64,000 nucleotides of DNA from Desmodesmus armatus. Lineage: Eukaryota; Chlorophyta; Chlorophyceae; Sphaeropleales; Scenedesmaceae. Below are positions 1-11,870 of this stretch, in pieces; within the stretch, counting starts at the first letter, position 1, and the number at the start of each line of letters is the position of its first letter. The notes beneath the pieces were generated by a model. That model was not told the origin of the DNA. It did not search any database and was given only the letters and a program-made list of their open reading frames with translations. Location: assembly GCA_007449985.2 (NCBI GenBank), contig VIIQ02000590.1:62001-126000 (forward strand), in the 5' to 3' direction. The translations under genes and the position numbers were made by a program.

Positions 1-1977
1 GTGCCATCATGATGCAACAAGGAGGGGGGGCGGGCAGCCAGCCTGCCCACAGCCGTGAGAGCAGGGCAAGGGCTAGAGGGGCTGCCTGCCTGTGGCATGT
101 CTCAAGCGTCTTACTCCCCGAGTAAGCCTGACAATGCAGGCGGTTGGCTGCTGTTGCATGGCGTCACGCGATTGTACACTCAGCCCTGCACAGTTCAAGG
201 AACTGTGGCCAATTATGACGCATTTGCACAACAACCATCCCCCAATCCCTGCCCCCTCCCCCAGCCCTGCCCCCTCCCTTGTCTCTCACCTTCTCCTCCA
301 GGTCCTATGCTGCCTGGCTCTGCCACATGCATATGCAAATGCAGATACACCTCCCCCCGTAAATGTCACCAGCTGTAAAAAAGAACTACTTGCTCTATTT
401 GCTTTGGTTTTCTTGCAATTTTAAAAAGCAAAAATCCCTCACCTTCTCCTCCAGGTCCTGTGCTGCCCTGAAGCGCCTGAGCGCTGCTGGTTCATCTTGG
501 CACGAGGGGCAGTGCCGTCTGACAGTACACATTCAAGAAACAGGAGAAACGCAGCAGGGCGGAGGGACACATGGTCAGCTGCATCAGGCGTTTGAATAGT
601 GACAGAAGGTATACTGCTGGCTGCTTGGTGAGCTACAGAGCTTGAAGGTGCTGCCGGTGCCTGTGGCTGGGTGTGGGCGGCAGCTGCTTGACTGCTGCAT
701 GCATTGTACCAGGTACGCATGGAGATAGCCCACATGCCCCTGCCCCCTGGTGTGTGTCCTTGCATCGTGTTTCACAGCATCAGGGTGACAAGGTACGGGT
801 TTTTGTGCCCTCTGAACCTAAGAGGCATTGCAGCTCTGCCCTGCCGCCCTCACCAGCCTACCCCCCTGCCCTCCCCCCCCCCCCCCCCGTTGCCATGCTG
901 CACCCCTCCCTCACAGCAGTACGCACCAATGGCCAGGTACAGGATGCGGCGGGCCTGACAATGGAGAACAGGCGGTCAATGTAGTCAAAGATGTTCTGGA
1001 ACACCTCGTTCTCTGTGGTGGGGGCAGGCTGCAGCAGCAGCAACAGCAGCAACAGCAGCGGAGGACAAAAGTGCCGGTCAGAGTGAGTGGTTCATGCAGA
1101 CAGGGGATGCAACTGATGACACACATATATGGGGCAAACACATCTGCTGTGTGCTTCTGGCTGTTGTTGCCGTCAGGCTGCTGACAGGCAAACGACGTCA
1201 GCACTGCTGCTGCTGTTGCATGGTCAGGACAAAAGCATGTTTATAGTTGCAGCACACAGTGCTGCTCCAGCTGCTGCTCCTGCAACTGCAACAGCTGATT
1301 GTGTGCCTGGCGTCGGGACAAGCTGCTTGCTGATTGGGTGCATAACAGCTACAGGCACAGCCCTGCCCTGTCTGCTGAGTGCTCACCCTGTCCTCAGGGT
1401 GGAAGCAGGGGTGGATGATACCGTTCATGTCCTGCAGCGCAAGGCACACACCGCAGGACACAACAGCAGTCAGGCGGGCGGCCTGTGCACACACATGCAA
1501 AATCCCATGCATGCACCACACCACCTCCACACAGCATGCTGAATCTGCATGAAATGTGTGACGTCCTTTGGTCCTGTAATCCCAATCAAGTGGCATGTTG
1601 TCAACACACCAAACACACCAAACCCACAGGCCTGCTCATGTCTTCCACACCGCCTGCCCACCACAGGTCCAGACCCTCTTGAGCACGGCAGGTGCTTCAC
1701 AGCTCCAGTGCTGCTCATGCGGTCCCAAGCACACCCAAGACGTTTGTATGACCATCCTAGTGGATAAGACGTTGCATGAACTTCATGCATACCCCTTGAC
1801 AACACCCTTCATGCTCACCAAGTAGAGGTTATCAAACTCCTCGCCATTGGGGTTGGGCTTGGATGTGTCTGGTGGTATCTCCTGCCCCTCCACAAACTGC
1901 TGCTGCTCCTCGATGACATCACGCACGATCTTGGGGTAACGGTCACTCAGCCAGCGGTAGAAGGCTGGCACTCCCAT
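1..1977 (-). CDS. 5'-3' exoribonuclease of the XRN2/XRN4 family, N-terminal part (runs off left edge)
   Basis: XRN enzymes degrade 5'-monophosphate RNA in nucleus or cytosol. The first exon (1977-1819) starts at an ATG with [16 protein letters not shown] and ends FDNLYL. Exon 2 (1431-1387) gives [15 protein letters not shown], exon 3 (1028-927) gives [18 protein letters not shown], and exon 4 (518-443) gives [12 protein letters not shown]. These are the ordered N-terminal blocks of the XRN catalytic domain, including acidic active-site residues, and all introns are GT-AG. Two places break frame: in exon 3 after SIVRP (about 949-954) and in exon 4 after NQQRS (about 470-480). Adding one base in each would restore the conserved family sequence, so assembly indels or a decaying gene are both possible. 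A partial copy of the exon 4 end with its donor lies at 283-317. The rest of the protein is outside the window. Family assignment is firm; XRN2 versus XRN4 cannot be decided. Confidence 0.85.
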
Positions 1978-3148
1978 GCTGCTGGTCTGCTGAAGGTGGC
2001 AAAGGTGGGTGGTGTGCTAACAGTACTGCTGTGCCTTCCTCCTTGACCAAGGGGTGGTGTGAACCCAGCACACCGTATCAACAGTGTATAAAAAATGGTT
2101 TGATGTAGCCATGCGCCTGCCTGGCTTGCAGGAAGCTGTTGGGGCCAGCTACTGTCGTGAGGCAAGATCTGTCAGTCCCAAACAACGAAACTGCCTCAGC
2201 GCTATCACTCTCAAACTGTCCGAACACGTCAGGGGTTTGGAAGCGACCACGAGAGTACCGCAAGCTCACGTAACGTCGCGTGTGACTTTCGTTTGCTTAA
2301 ACAGGTGTGAACACGGCGGCAACGACCGCCAACCAACCTTTTTGTTCGTGTGTTGGGCATCCAACATGCTTTCGTGTGAAGTCGGGTAAGACCTGCACCA
2401 AGGTTTGACTTGGGCAGCAGCAATGGCAGCAATGGCTGAGATTATTGACCTGTAGCATACCCATCACCCTCAACGCATGTATGTGATTGAAGAAAACCAG
2501 CGGGGTGAGCAAGATTCGCATTTGTGACCATGCCCTGTGTCAACAACTGGGATACCCCGGCTGACAGTGTGAAGATTCAGTTTGTGTCCACCTTGCAGGC
2601 TGGTGTGTTTGTGACATAAATGTCACGTTTTGTTTGGCTCTTTCCCCCACAGCAGCAGGTGAACACGCATGGTGAACACCTAGCAGCACGTGGTGACAGG
2701 GTTCGTGTGCTTTGCAGCTGCCCTGTAGATGTGCGTTTGTCACCAGCACATGTCATCCAGGGTAGTGCAGACACAGATTATGAACAGCCATTCAAGCACA
2801 ATACGACGTCGACACATATCAGTCATGCAAAGTCTTGTCGGCCAGTACTGTAAAGTTGCAAATTGGTATGGTGCAGGCAGCTGTGCAGCACCAATGCATG
2901 CGGTGTACATGAGAGCAGCGCAGGTGATGTTACATGCCAGCGTGTACGTGACTTTCCTTAAGATGTGTATATTCCGTGCACGTGAGTGCTGGCACTGCAA
3001 CGGCACTGCATAGTGTGGCCCGAGTCAGGTTGCGATGGTCACCACTAGCATGCAGCAAAGTGCATGGTTTGCAATGTCAAACCGAAAACCTTTTTCAACA
3101 TGTAACTAAAGTATATCGATAAGTTGCTGTAAACAGGGGTTGTGCTGG

Positions 3149-3324
3149 ACTTTTCGTTCTGTACCGCAAAGCCATCCCTGAAAGCCAGCTGCAGCAAGTT
3201 GCAAGGCGGCAGCGATGTATGAGCGATTTTATCCATTAAGAAGTAGAGAATTATGTTGAATGCTACTGCGCAGGCTGTTCTGCAAGTTTTCATTGTGTAC
3301 CGCACAGCCATCCCTAAAAGCCAG
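3149..3324. repeat. imperfect direct repeat pair, about 40 bp units
   Basis: Segments 3149-3188 and 3285-3324 match closely; both contain the shared core AGCCATCCCT after a GTACCGCA block. The spacing is 136 bp. It is intergenic and its origin is unknown. Confidence 0.75.
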
Positions 3325-3446
3325 GCTTCACCGTCACCATGCAACCGGGGGTCATTGTGAAGCTTGTTATAATTCAAAGCCAATGGTGATGTTTCCAGGT
3401 GCCGGGAATGCAGGGACTGTTCAGGGGCAGCATGTCACTCTTTTGG

Positions 3447-3552
3447 AATAAAATGCTAATTCTTTTCCTAGCGACCAACTCGTGAAAATCAAATCTTGCA
3501 ATAAAATGCTAATTCTTTTCCTAGCGACCAACTCGTGAAAATCAAATCTTGC
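3447..3552. repeat. perfect tandem duplication, 53-bp unit, two copies
   Basis: The 53-bp unit beginning AATAAAATGCTAATTC is present at 3447-3499 and again at 3500-3552 without visible differences, so it is either a recent duplication or an assembly artefact. It is intergenic. Confidence 0.95.
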
Positions 3553-4094
3553 AAAAATGTTAATACTCCATACTCTTCTGGGTGCTGCGCAAAAAGACAC
3601 AACAGGCAAGAACTGGTGCAGCTCATCCCCTGTGTCAACGATGGTACATACCACCCTCCAGGCCGGCCAACACAACAGACTAACCAAACGCATGAGGGAC
3701 GGTATGCAAAGCACCCCACGCAAACATCAGACGCTCCACCACTGACAAACAACCAGCCCAGTGTACAGCCCTCATCAACCACTACCACCCTCAAGAGAGT
3801 CCGACATACAAGCATTTTCACAACCAACAGTCACCTGCAACTGCTCTGACAGCTTAGGTGACTTGCAGCCATCACGTGTTGCAGTGTTGCGCTGTCTTAG
3901 TACACCAACCAGCCAACCACCTCACCAAACAACCCAGTGCAAAACACATGCACACACAACGTCAACAGTTATTGCTACTACGACAAAAAGACTGACCACC
4001 GTTTGTTTCATGCCAGGTTGGTTCGGTTCAAGTGGCAGTGCAAAGCCAACAAGCCGCCGCCACAAGGCGTGCCTTTCGCTGTACTATACACACA

Positions 4095-7000
4095 TCAAGC
4101 AGCCATGGAGGCCTCCTTAGCGTCTGGCGTCTTCCTGCCTGTCACGGGGCCGTGGTGGTCGTTCTGCACTGCCCCCCTGCCCTCCACAGGCCCGTGGTGT
4201 TCGTCTCCCTGGTCCATGCTGGTGCCTGTGCCGCCCAGGTCCAACCCCTGCAGGTACCACTCAGCCTCCAACGCAGCCATGCAGCCTGCAACATCACAGA
4301 ACAACAAAAGGCACAGCACAAATCAGTCCTGGTTCACAACCAAGCCCTAACTCACCGCGACTGCACCCCCATGCACAACTTGTGAGGAGGCAGCCGGCAA
4401 AAAACATGTTGACTGATGTGTGGCGAAGGCGAGCCAGTTGAATCAACAGGGCAATCAAAATGATACAAGACAGCTGCCAACCGGTGTGATGCTGCCAGAA
4501 CACAAGAACTGAGTGGTCGTCAGAAAGAGCGTGCTGTATGCCATGCTGTTCTGCACGCTGATGCCATTCGCAGGTGAGTGGCTCACCTGCACAACAACTC
4601 AGCACCCAAAACAGCCTGGCACACAGCACACAGTTCTGATGACTACTAGTAATGTGTGGTGGCCTTTATAAGGGCCCATCCACTGCACCCACCTGAACCA
4701 GCTGCAGTCACCGCCTGCCTCCACACACGATCCTGCACATCACCGGCTGCAAACACACCTGCACGGCAGCAACAGTCCAGTAGCCGTTTATGGAACCAGC
4801 AAACCAGCAACATCGTCCAACCAAGAGCATATTTGCACAGGCATGTTTACAAATGCCATGCGCACTGATTGTCCCAGCATTAAGCAACATACTACAGCAC
4901 CCCTGGTCAATGTCACAGTTGCCCCATGTCCCCGCCCCTGCTGTCGCACCTGGCACGCTGGTTGCTGTGCTGTCAGGCTTTGTCTTGATGTAGCCGTACT
5001 CATCCAGCTCAAGCTGGCCCTGCAGGAACTTAGTGGCGGGGGCGTGGCCGATGGCAAAGAACAGGCCACTCAGGTCCAACTTGCGGACCTCCTGCGTATT
5101 GTTGTCACGCAGCATCACACCACCTGCAGAAGCAACACACGCGCACATCATGCCAACACGCACACACACCAGCAACATGGGCTGCTGGAGATGAGTCACA
5201 AGCTGCTGTGCCTGCAACACGCTGCCATACTGGTGTGTACGAGCTCCCAAGCCCTGCCCTGGCCTTTCAATGACGCGGACCACTGTGCTAAGATTCACAG
5301 GGTGCTTGGCCATCTTGGCCAACAGATGCGGCCGTTGCAGCCCAAGGGATGTATGGCTGTGAGTGCTGCTGCAGATGACTCACCCAGGCAGTCCTCGTCG
5401 TTTCCATAGGCCTCCAGCGCCTCTGAATGCCACACGATCTGCCAGACAGACAGGCACATACAACCACCACATCGTAAAAAAAAAACACTGATGGCAAGGG
5501 ACAGACTCAGCTGACAGGCATCACTAGTAAGTATGTGCCCGCATGCGTGTGCTAGTACGCTGGTATCACAAATACGACCATTGCATGAGCAAAATTATGC
5601 TTGCACGCCCCACATCAATGTCTGGGTTGACATCACAGCAACGTACTGGCTTAGTGGCAGCAGTACAATCAAGTGGTGCCTGTGCTGCGGCAACCTAGGC
5701 CCGCACCCACCTCGATCTTTGGGTTGTTGAGCACACGTTTCTGCATGACCTTGCTGGCCTCCAAGTAATCAAACCTGTGGATGATGTACACCTTGCTGGC
5801 ATAGCGGCTCAGGAAGGAGGCCTCCTCCATGGCTGCATCACCACCACCAATCACACCCACCGGCCGGTTCCTGCAGGACACCACACGCACAAAGCCTGAT
5901 TAGGCATGTGGATGAAAGCCAAGCAGGCGACAGTCCTTGCCCGACCTTGCACCTGCATGATGCTGCTGTTCGGCTGCAGCACTCACAGCGATTACATACA
6001 GAGCGCCAGAATCATGTGCCGGGCTGCTTGGCAGCATCGCTGGCTAAGCGGATAGCTCACGCTGCTAAGTTGAGTGGTTGCATGTGTGAGGGAGAGGAAA
6101 CCTCATCACAGCTGCTGGCTGGCATGAGCTGCCAAGCAACGCCTGTCCATGCGCCCACATCCATGCAGTTGATGTGGTCCTGCTGCACCTTGCCCCGCAC
6201 CTGAACAGTGGCGACGAGCCGTCGCAGACAGCGCATGCGCTGATGCCCTTGTTCCAAAACCCTGTCTCCTCATCTGCACCTGGGATTTTCAGCCGCTTGG
6301 CTGCTGCTCCTGTCGCAATAATGAGTGAATCTGCCTGCACCACCTTGCTGTCAGTCAACAGCCTGAAGGGCGTGCCGTGCTGCATGTCTACTGAGTTGAC
6401 TGTCTCTGTGAATATCTTGGCGCCATATTCCAAACTTTGCTCCCTGCATGCACGGACAAACACACGGCACAAAGACGATCCAGCAGGCTGACGAGAAGGC
6501 CACGACATCAACTTCAGAATGCTAACAGGGGGGGCAGCTGCGGTTAGCTACAGCAAACAGCAACTGTGGCACTGCGCACTGTGTGCACTGCCAGCTGCAT
6601 ACCCAAGCCTGCCACCCCGTGCAGCCCCTCCCTTCCATGGCATATACATACACAGACATAGACACTCTGCAGCCTTGTGCACAAACCCTCATCAAGGCTC
6701 TCAAGAGCTGTGTAGTTTCACCTGAAACAACCACTCCACAAGTCCATGTCTGCCCAAGTACTGAGGACCCCCCCCCCCCCCCGCTTGGCCTCACTATGAC
6801 AGCTGGTCAGCAGCCTGAATGTGCTCACAACACTGCTGAGCCCCCTGGCAAGCTTTGCCAGCCAGCGCTACACACACGCCCAACCACTCCCAAGACACCG
6901 CTGCTTGGCGTTCCTCGGCCCTGCCTTGCTGCCTACCTGAACCGATCACACAGTTCATAGCCCATGATGGGCTTTGGAAAGCCTGGGAAGTTTTCCACCT

Positions 7001-7586
7001 GCAGCAGCACCAGCAACGGTTGTTTCCGCAACCGGCCAGCCATCAAAGTAACCTGACTCAGGTCAAGCAGCTCTTGCCTGGCTTCACCAGCTCCTGCCTT
7101 CGCACCCACTTCACCAGCTGCTGCACCCACTTCACCAGCTGCTCAAAACACATGGCTCACCCAACACACAAGCAAGCACACAGCGGCACTCACGTAAGTG
7201 GTCGTAGTGAGCTGGCCTCCAGGTGCAATGCCGTTTGCCATGAACCCCTCGAATATCACTGGCTGCAGCTCGGCTCGACCTGCAGACAACGTTCACCCCA
7301 GAGTTGGCCTCTGCAGCGCGGACTGGAGCAATCCTTGGAGGAACAAACCGCACGCCAGCAGTGCATCCATGCCATTGGTCTATGCTTGTATACCGCCATC
7401 ACAGCTTCTCATGCCTATGTTAGCTCTGGTTGCCTTCAACATGACCCAGAGATACACTGCCCCCAGATGCACCCAAGCCCTTTGACCCCTGATACACGCA
7501 CCCAAGTACGTGGCCGCTGTGTGTGCTGCTGGACCACCCCCGATGATAGCCACTCGCACATGCATCTCCTGTGAGCAAAACGCCAT
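4095..7586 (-). CDS. NADPH-dependent thioredoxin reductase, plant/bacterial type
   Basis: It reduces thioredoxin with NADPH through FAD and a redox disulfide. Nine exons: 7586-7502, 7279-7194, 6998-6937, 6443-6201, 5870-5711, 5438-5384, 5123-4950, 4758-4693 and 4285-4095. They sum to 1,122 nt, giving 373 residues. Visible in order: the FAD-binding start [35 protein letters not shown], the active site CAVCDG, the NADPH-binding [13 protein letters not shown], and the C-terminal FAD block [16 protein letters not shown] followed by [12 protein letters not shown]. There is no C-terminal thioredoxin domain, so this is an NTRA/B-like enzyme and not NTRC. A hydrophilic tail of roughly 48 residues follows the conserved end. 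The N-terminus is short and does not look like a long transit peptide. An alternative start would need an upstream exon joined at the CAG before GAGATGCATG, so cytosolic versus organellar location is undecided. Confidence 0.93.
7102..7143. repeat. 21-bp tandem repeat in a thioredoxin reductase intron
   Basis: The unit GCACCCACTTCACCAGCTGCT occurs at 7102-7122 and, apart from its last base, at 7123-7143. A degenerate copy of its second half lies just before 7102. It is in the second intron of the thioredoxin reductase gene. Confidence 0.8.
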
Positions 7587-9297
7587 GGTACAGGTCTGTG
7601 AGACGAGCTACGCAGCCCAACAGCCTTGGAAACAGGTTTGCAAACAGCAACAACGCTGCTGATCAGATACTCCCGGTCCTGGGCAAACAGACACTCAGTC
7701 CAAGCGCACCTCTTTGTCAGCAGAAGCTGCAACACGAACGACCCGTCGTCTCCGGTATGCTGTGCTAGCCAGCCTGGCTGGAGATGCATGCATGTTCCGG
7801 CATCTCCGATACTGTAGCTGGGACTGAGACTGCATCTTGCCAAGCCACGTGATTGAGAGTTGAAATGAGATGAGAGATAATGTTGTCGTGCAGACACAGT
7901 GACCCACGCTCTTTCCTCAGAAAACATGCAGCGTTGAGCGTGATCCAAACCCTGATTTTCGAAACGTGGTCTATCAGACCTGTCAAATGTTCCCATCATC
8001 AAAGGTGTGAAAGCGTGCATTGTTTTGGACCAGGACGTACAACACCCGCAAGTTGGCAGCCTCAGCAAGCTCATCAGCAAACTATTGCGGGAACAGGTGG
8101 GGATGGCAGTTATGGCTGGGAATGCTGTCCTATGTTGGGCCGGCTGTTGTCCAAGATCAGAAGCCTGCACCTCTGCACATGTTCAGCCTGGAAGGCATTC
8201 TGAGCCGCATGCACGTGCTGGCAACGTGCTGTTCAGGTGTTTGCACACAGCCTGCATGCCTCACCCCAGTGAGGTGGGACCTGCGCCACTCCTGAACAGT
8301 CTCAACAGTTGCCTGTCACATAATTACAACACTGCCAGACTTACGTCACCACCATGCACTGCACTGGAGTGCAGAATCAGCCTCGTCAACACAGCCTCCC
8401 TGTACAGCCTTTGCACTGTCAGCTACCAACACACAACAACAGCACGACCTGTGGCCTGGGGCCAATCACTGAGACCCTAGATCCTGATGCAGCTTGCGAA
8501 CAATGACGGCCACGAGCAGCACCAGACCTACCCTCCGCAGTCACCATGAAACAGCTGTCGACACCGTAATGCAAGGCCGCAAATTTCCCCGTAACACACA
8601 CGCACAGCAACAATCAGCAGCCCGGAAGTTCAACTGCATCCACAACAACCGAGATGCAACATGGGATGTATGTATGTATGGTTGAGATACATATGCTGCA
8701 TGCATGCATGCCTCCCAGCCTCAAGCAAGGAGCATGACCAGTTGGGAAGCATGTAGCCCACACCCCTGTACAACGGCCCTGCAGCTTCACACCAAGCCAA
8801 GTCATTCATGCCTTGAGGTATGCATACTTACAGCCAGACAGTGTGCAGGCGTCAACAGCACCAATCATGCAGCACGGTGGCGTAAATCTGTCATGCACTC
8901 CAGTGCAGGTGTCAGTTTGTCAACGCTGGGCCCCGTTGATATGCAACACCTGCTTCCACCAACTCCTTGCATGCGACCCCCACAATACACACAGCCAGGC
9001 AGTGCGGAATCGCTGGCTCAGTAAGGTACACCGTACGCACGGAGGTACACGCACAGCACAGCACTCGTGCACACACAGGGAAGCACCATGCACGCGACGT
9101 CCACACAACATTTGGGATTCTACACAGATGACCGCCCAAACCGCCCGCCTGATTTGTCGATCTGCAAGCACAGGTCTCGCTCCACGGATCACTGGGAGCA
9201 GTGTTCAGGGCCCTCAAAGGCCGAAGAGGTAGCAACACCGCATGAACCTGATCACCTGGCCGGCCAGCGCTTGTTTTCTGCTGAGGCAGTGTGATGC
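7587..9297. other. intergenic region upstream of thioredoxin reductase and downstream of the glycine-rich RNA-binding gene
   Basis: About 1.7 kb. The longest open frames (for example minus-strand 7436-8170) have unbiased composition and overlap exon 1 of thioredoxin reductase in another frame, so I do not call them. A TTACA (minus-strand TGTAA) near 8826-8830 is a possible but distant poly(A) signal for the glycine-rich RNA-binding gene. Confidence 0.5.
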
Positions 9298-11432
9298 TCA
9301 GTAGCCACCGCCGTAACCGCCGCCACCATAGCCGCCCTGCTGCTGGTAGCCACCACCGCCATAGCCGCCCTGGCCTGCAAGTGAACACAGCAGCACACAG
9401 GACCAGTCAAAAGTTGCCCAATTGGTGACTTGGGTCAGGCTACATACTGCCCTGCCCTCAACAGATTGGGCATGCTGCAACATGGGTAAGGGAGGCAACA
9501 TGGCAGCAACAGCAACACCCAGACAAAGCCTGCCCAGTCTCCAGCAGTAAGGGTGCTTACCACCGTAGCCACCACCACCGTAGCCACCACCACCATAGCC
9601 ACCACCACCGCCGCCATAGCCACCTGCAGGACCAACAAAGTGCAGCGATAAGGTAAGCTATGGCAGATGGCTGGAGAACAACCCATTGATAAAACTGATG
9701 TACGATCCTGCTGCCGTGCTATGGCACCTGAGGAGGACTGCACGCATTCCTTGTGAATTGTCTGGCAGAACTTGGGCCAATGCTTCTGAACACTGATCAC
9801 TCACAAGGCTGTGGGCATGTACTGGTGCCGCACAGCATTTCCACCGTGCAGTACCAGTACACGCCTACAGCCCTGTGAGTGATCAGTGTTGCATTTGCAC
9901 TATGCAGTGCAACAACCTACTCCACGTCAACAAGCCACAACGCAAACACAGGCGACCTTCGTTGCCTCAAAACTCACCGCCGCCGTACTCACCACCGCCA
10001 TAGCCACCACCGCCGCCACCCCTCCTGTAGCCGCCACCGCCGCCGCCGGAACCAGGAGGCTGCAGGCAATAAAAGCAAACACAACATCCATCAGGCACAT
10101 GCGCTGTCACAGCTGCCTATATGACCCGGCCTGATCCGGCTTTGTACTACCCTGTACAACCTATGGGCGAGTCAGCCCTGCACCACGCTGCATTCACTGC
10201 CACAGCTATCACAGCACAAGCCCGCTGCCTGCTGGACAGACAGTCATGCACCTGCTGCCCTGCTGGTGGCAGTTGTGGCTCACCTGGGCCTCGTTCACAC
10301 GAATGGTGCGGCCCTGCAAACAAACACCACACCCCACAAATGTCAGTGATCTGGCAGAACCATGCCGCATGGGAAAAGTTGCCAGGCTAGCTTGTTGGCG
10401 TTCTTGATGGGCTACGCCAGCCCCCCAGCGAAAAGCAACATCACCAGACTTCAGCAGGTGTGACGGGCCTCAGTCAAACTCACATTGAAGTCGGTATCAT
10501 GCAGCTTGCTAATCGCCTCCTGGGCAGCACCTGAGTCCGACATGGTCACAAAGGCAAAGCCACGGGAGCGGCCGCTCTCACGGTCCTGAGGGATGAAGGC
10601 ATCCTGCAAATACACAAGCATGCGCCGCAGGTGAGGAGGACTTTGTGGAAACGCATGAGGTTTCACCATCGCAGCCATAACATGTTGATTGGCAGCAACA
10701 GCATGCCAACACTGCCAGCTGGGTTAGCCCACGTCTGAAATTTGAAACCAAGATGCTTAAAGTGGTACACTGCTGCCAATGTGACAGGGTTGTTGGGCTA
10801 AAACAACCCGGACAGCCTGCGGCCCAAAGCTGGACATGCGAGCTGGACAGCTGGCGCCATGATCTTGAGATCACCAAGGACAACAAAACATTCAGGCACT
10901 GCTCACCCACCTCGACTGCACCAAACTGACCAAACAGCTGCCTGAGGTCATCCGCCTGCGGGAAAGCCAAACAAACAGCAGGGTCAGTGGGATCACCCAG
11001 CAGTTGCTCTGTCAGACACTGAGACACAGAGACAGAGCAGGTGGCTTTGGCTACTTGGCTTGCAGCCCTTACCTGGGTGTTCCAGGGGATGTTACCCACG
11101 TACCTGCATACAAAACGCATGCGACAGTGAGTGTGGGTGCCCGGAAGCAGGAATGCGGAACCAACCTGCGCAGCGTCGTGTCCGAGATCACACCACCCCA
11201 AGCTGCATGCGTGCTTCAAGCCGGAATGTGGCAGCGAAAGGCTCCAGCACAGGCCAATGACCGCAGCCAGCCACCCTGGCGACACAGTTTTGGTGCTCCC
11301 GGGGCCGATCATCGTTCACAGAAATCTGGGGCTAGCTCATTGGCGGCGGCCCCGGGGCTGCAACTGTCGCTCATCCAACCAGATTCCAAGCACACACAAA
11401 GCAGCAGGTGGCACTCACAGCTTCACCGACAT
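9298..11432 (-). CDS. glycine-rich RNA-binding protein with one RRM (GRP7/CIRBP-like)
   Basis: A small RRM protein likely to bind mRNA and to act in splicing, stress or circadian control. Eight exons: 11432-11419, 11103-11073, 10955-10911, 10603-10484, 10313-10284, 10059-9978, 9623-9561 and 9374-9298. They total 462 nt, or 153 residues. The start is MSVK followed by RNP2 LYVGNIPW. The RRM spans roughly residues 4-78 with RNP1 RGFAFVTM and ends at GRTIRVNEAQ. The C-terminal half is almost entirely Gly with Tyr, Arg and Gln in GGYGGGGY units. Exon 1 is only 14 nt. Exon 6 has two tandem GTGAGT donors 15 nt apart (exon end 9993 or 9978); both keep frame and differ by five residues. The gene is divergent from the TPR gene across 438 bp. 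Confidence 0.93.
9789..9890. repeat. intronic foldback hairpin, 44-bp arms
   Basis: Arm 9789-9832 (starting AACACTGATCACTCACA) is the near-perfect reverse complement of 9847-9890, with a 14-nt loop and about five mismatches. It lies inside the intron between exons 6 and 7 of the glycine-rich RNA-binding gene. It could be a miRNA-like precursor or a small foldback element; no target-site duplication is obvious. Confidence 0.9.
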
Positions 11433-11870
11433 CGTTGTCTTCTGCCGTGTGCTTCGAGGGAGTTTTTTGCCAAACCGAACCAGACCAAGCCAAACAGAGA
11501 ACTGATCAGGGACCTGTCAAGCCCATTGTGTGCTGGGGGGCCCGAAGCTTTTTTCCTAGAACCACGAAACAGCAGACAGCCGGATACGAGTGCAGGAGAC
11601 GTTCGGTTCACTGCTAATAATTTGAGTAAAGCTTTGTTTCTTGTTTTTGAAGTCTGCTAGTCTCCTCTCCCACTGGGTCCAAAGAAAGCCTGGTGATCAG
11701 CTGGTGATCTGAGTGCAACCAGTTTGTGTTAAAGCACAAGTTCACACTGTCAGTCAAGTATTTCAGTAGCTTGAGGCTGTAGGTGCACCTGTTGGCCGCT
11801 GTTCAGCCTGTGGTCTGCTGCTGGCATCGTTGGGAGACAGACAGATGCACTGCTGCTGACATGCTGTACC
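11433..11870. promoter_or_regulatory. bidirectional intergenic region between the GR-RBP and TPR genes
   Basis: The two genes start at 11432 (minus) and 11871 (plus), so 438 bp must hold both promoters and both 5' UTRs. The half nearer the GR-RBP has CCAAACCGAACC/CCAAGCCAAAC-like short repeats. I see no unambiguous TATA box. Confidence 0.6.

Larger units (their letters stand above)
1978..4094. other. intergenic region between XRN start and thioredoxin reductase end
   Basis: About 2.1 kb without a recognisable gene. The open frames here have no domain resemblance and no coherent splice structure. It contains two small direct repeats (listed separately) and is more AT-rich than the flanking exons. 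The promoter of the XRN gene should lie just above 1977, but I see no clear TATA element. Confidence 0.6.

Noticed and set aside
7436..8170. 244-residue minus-strand ORF overlapping thioredoxin reductase exon 1
   Set aside because: Different frame from the GGGPAA FAD-binding start; composition looks random and no domain is visible.
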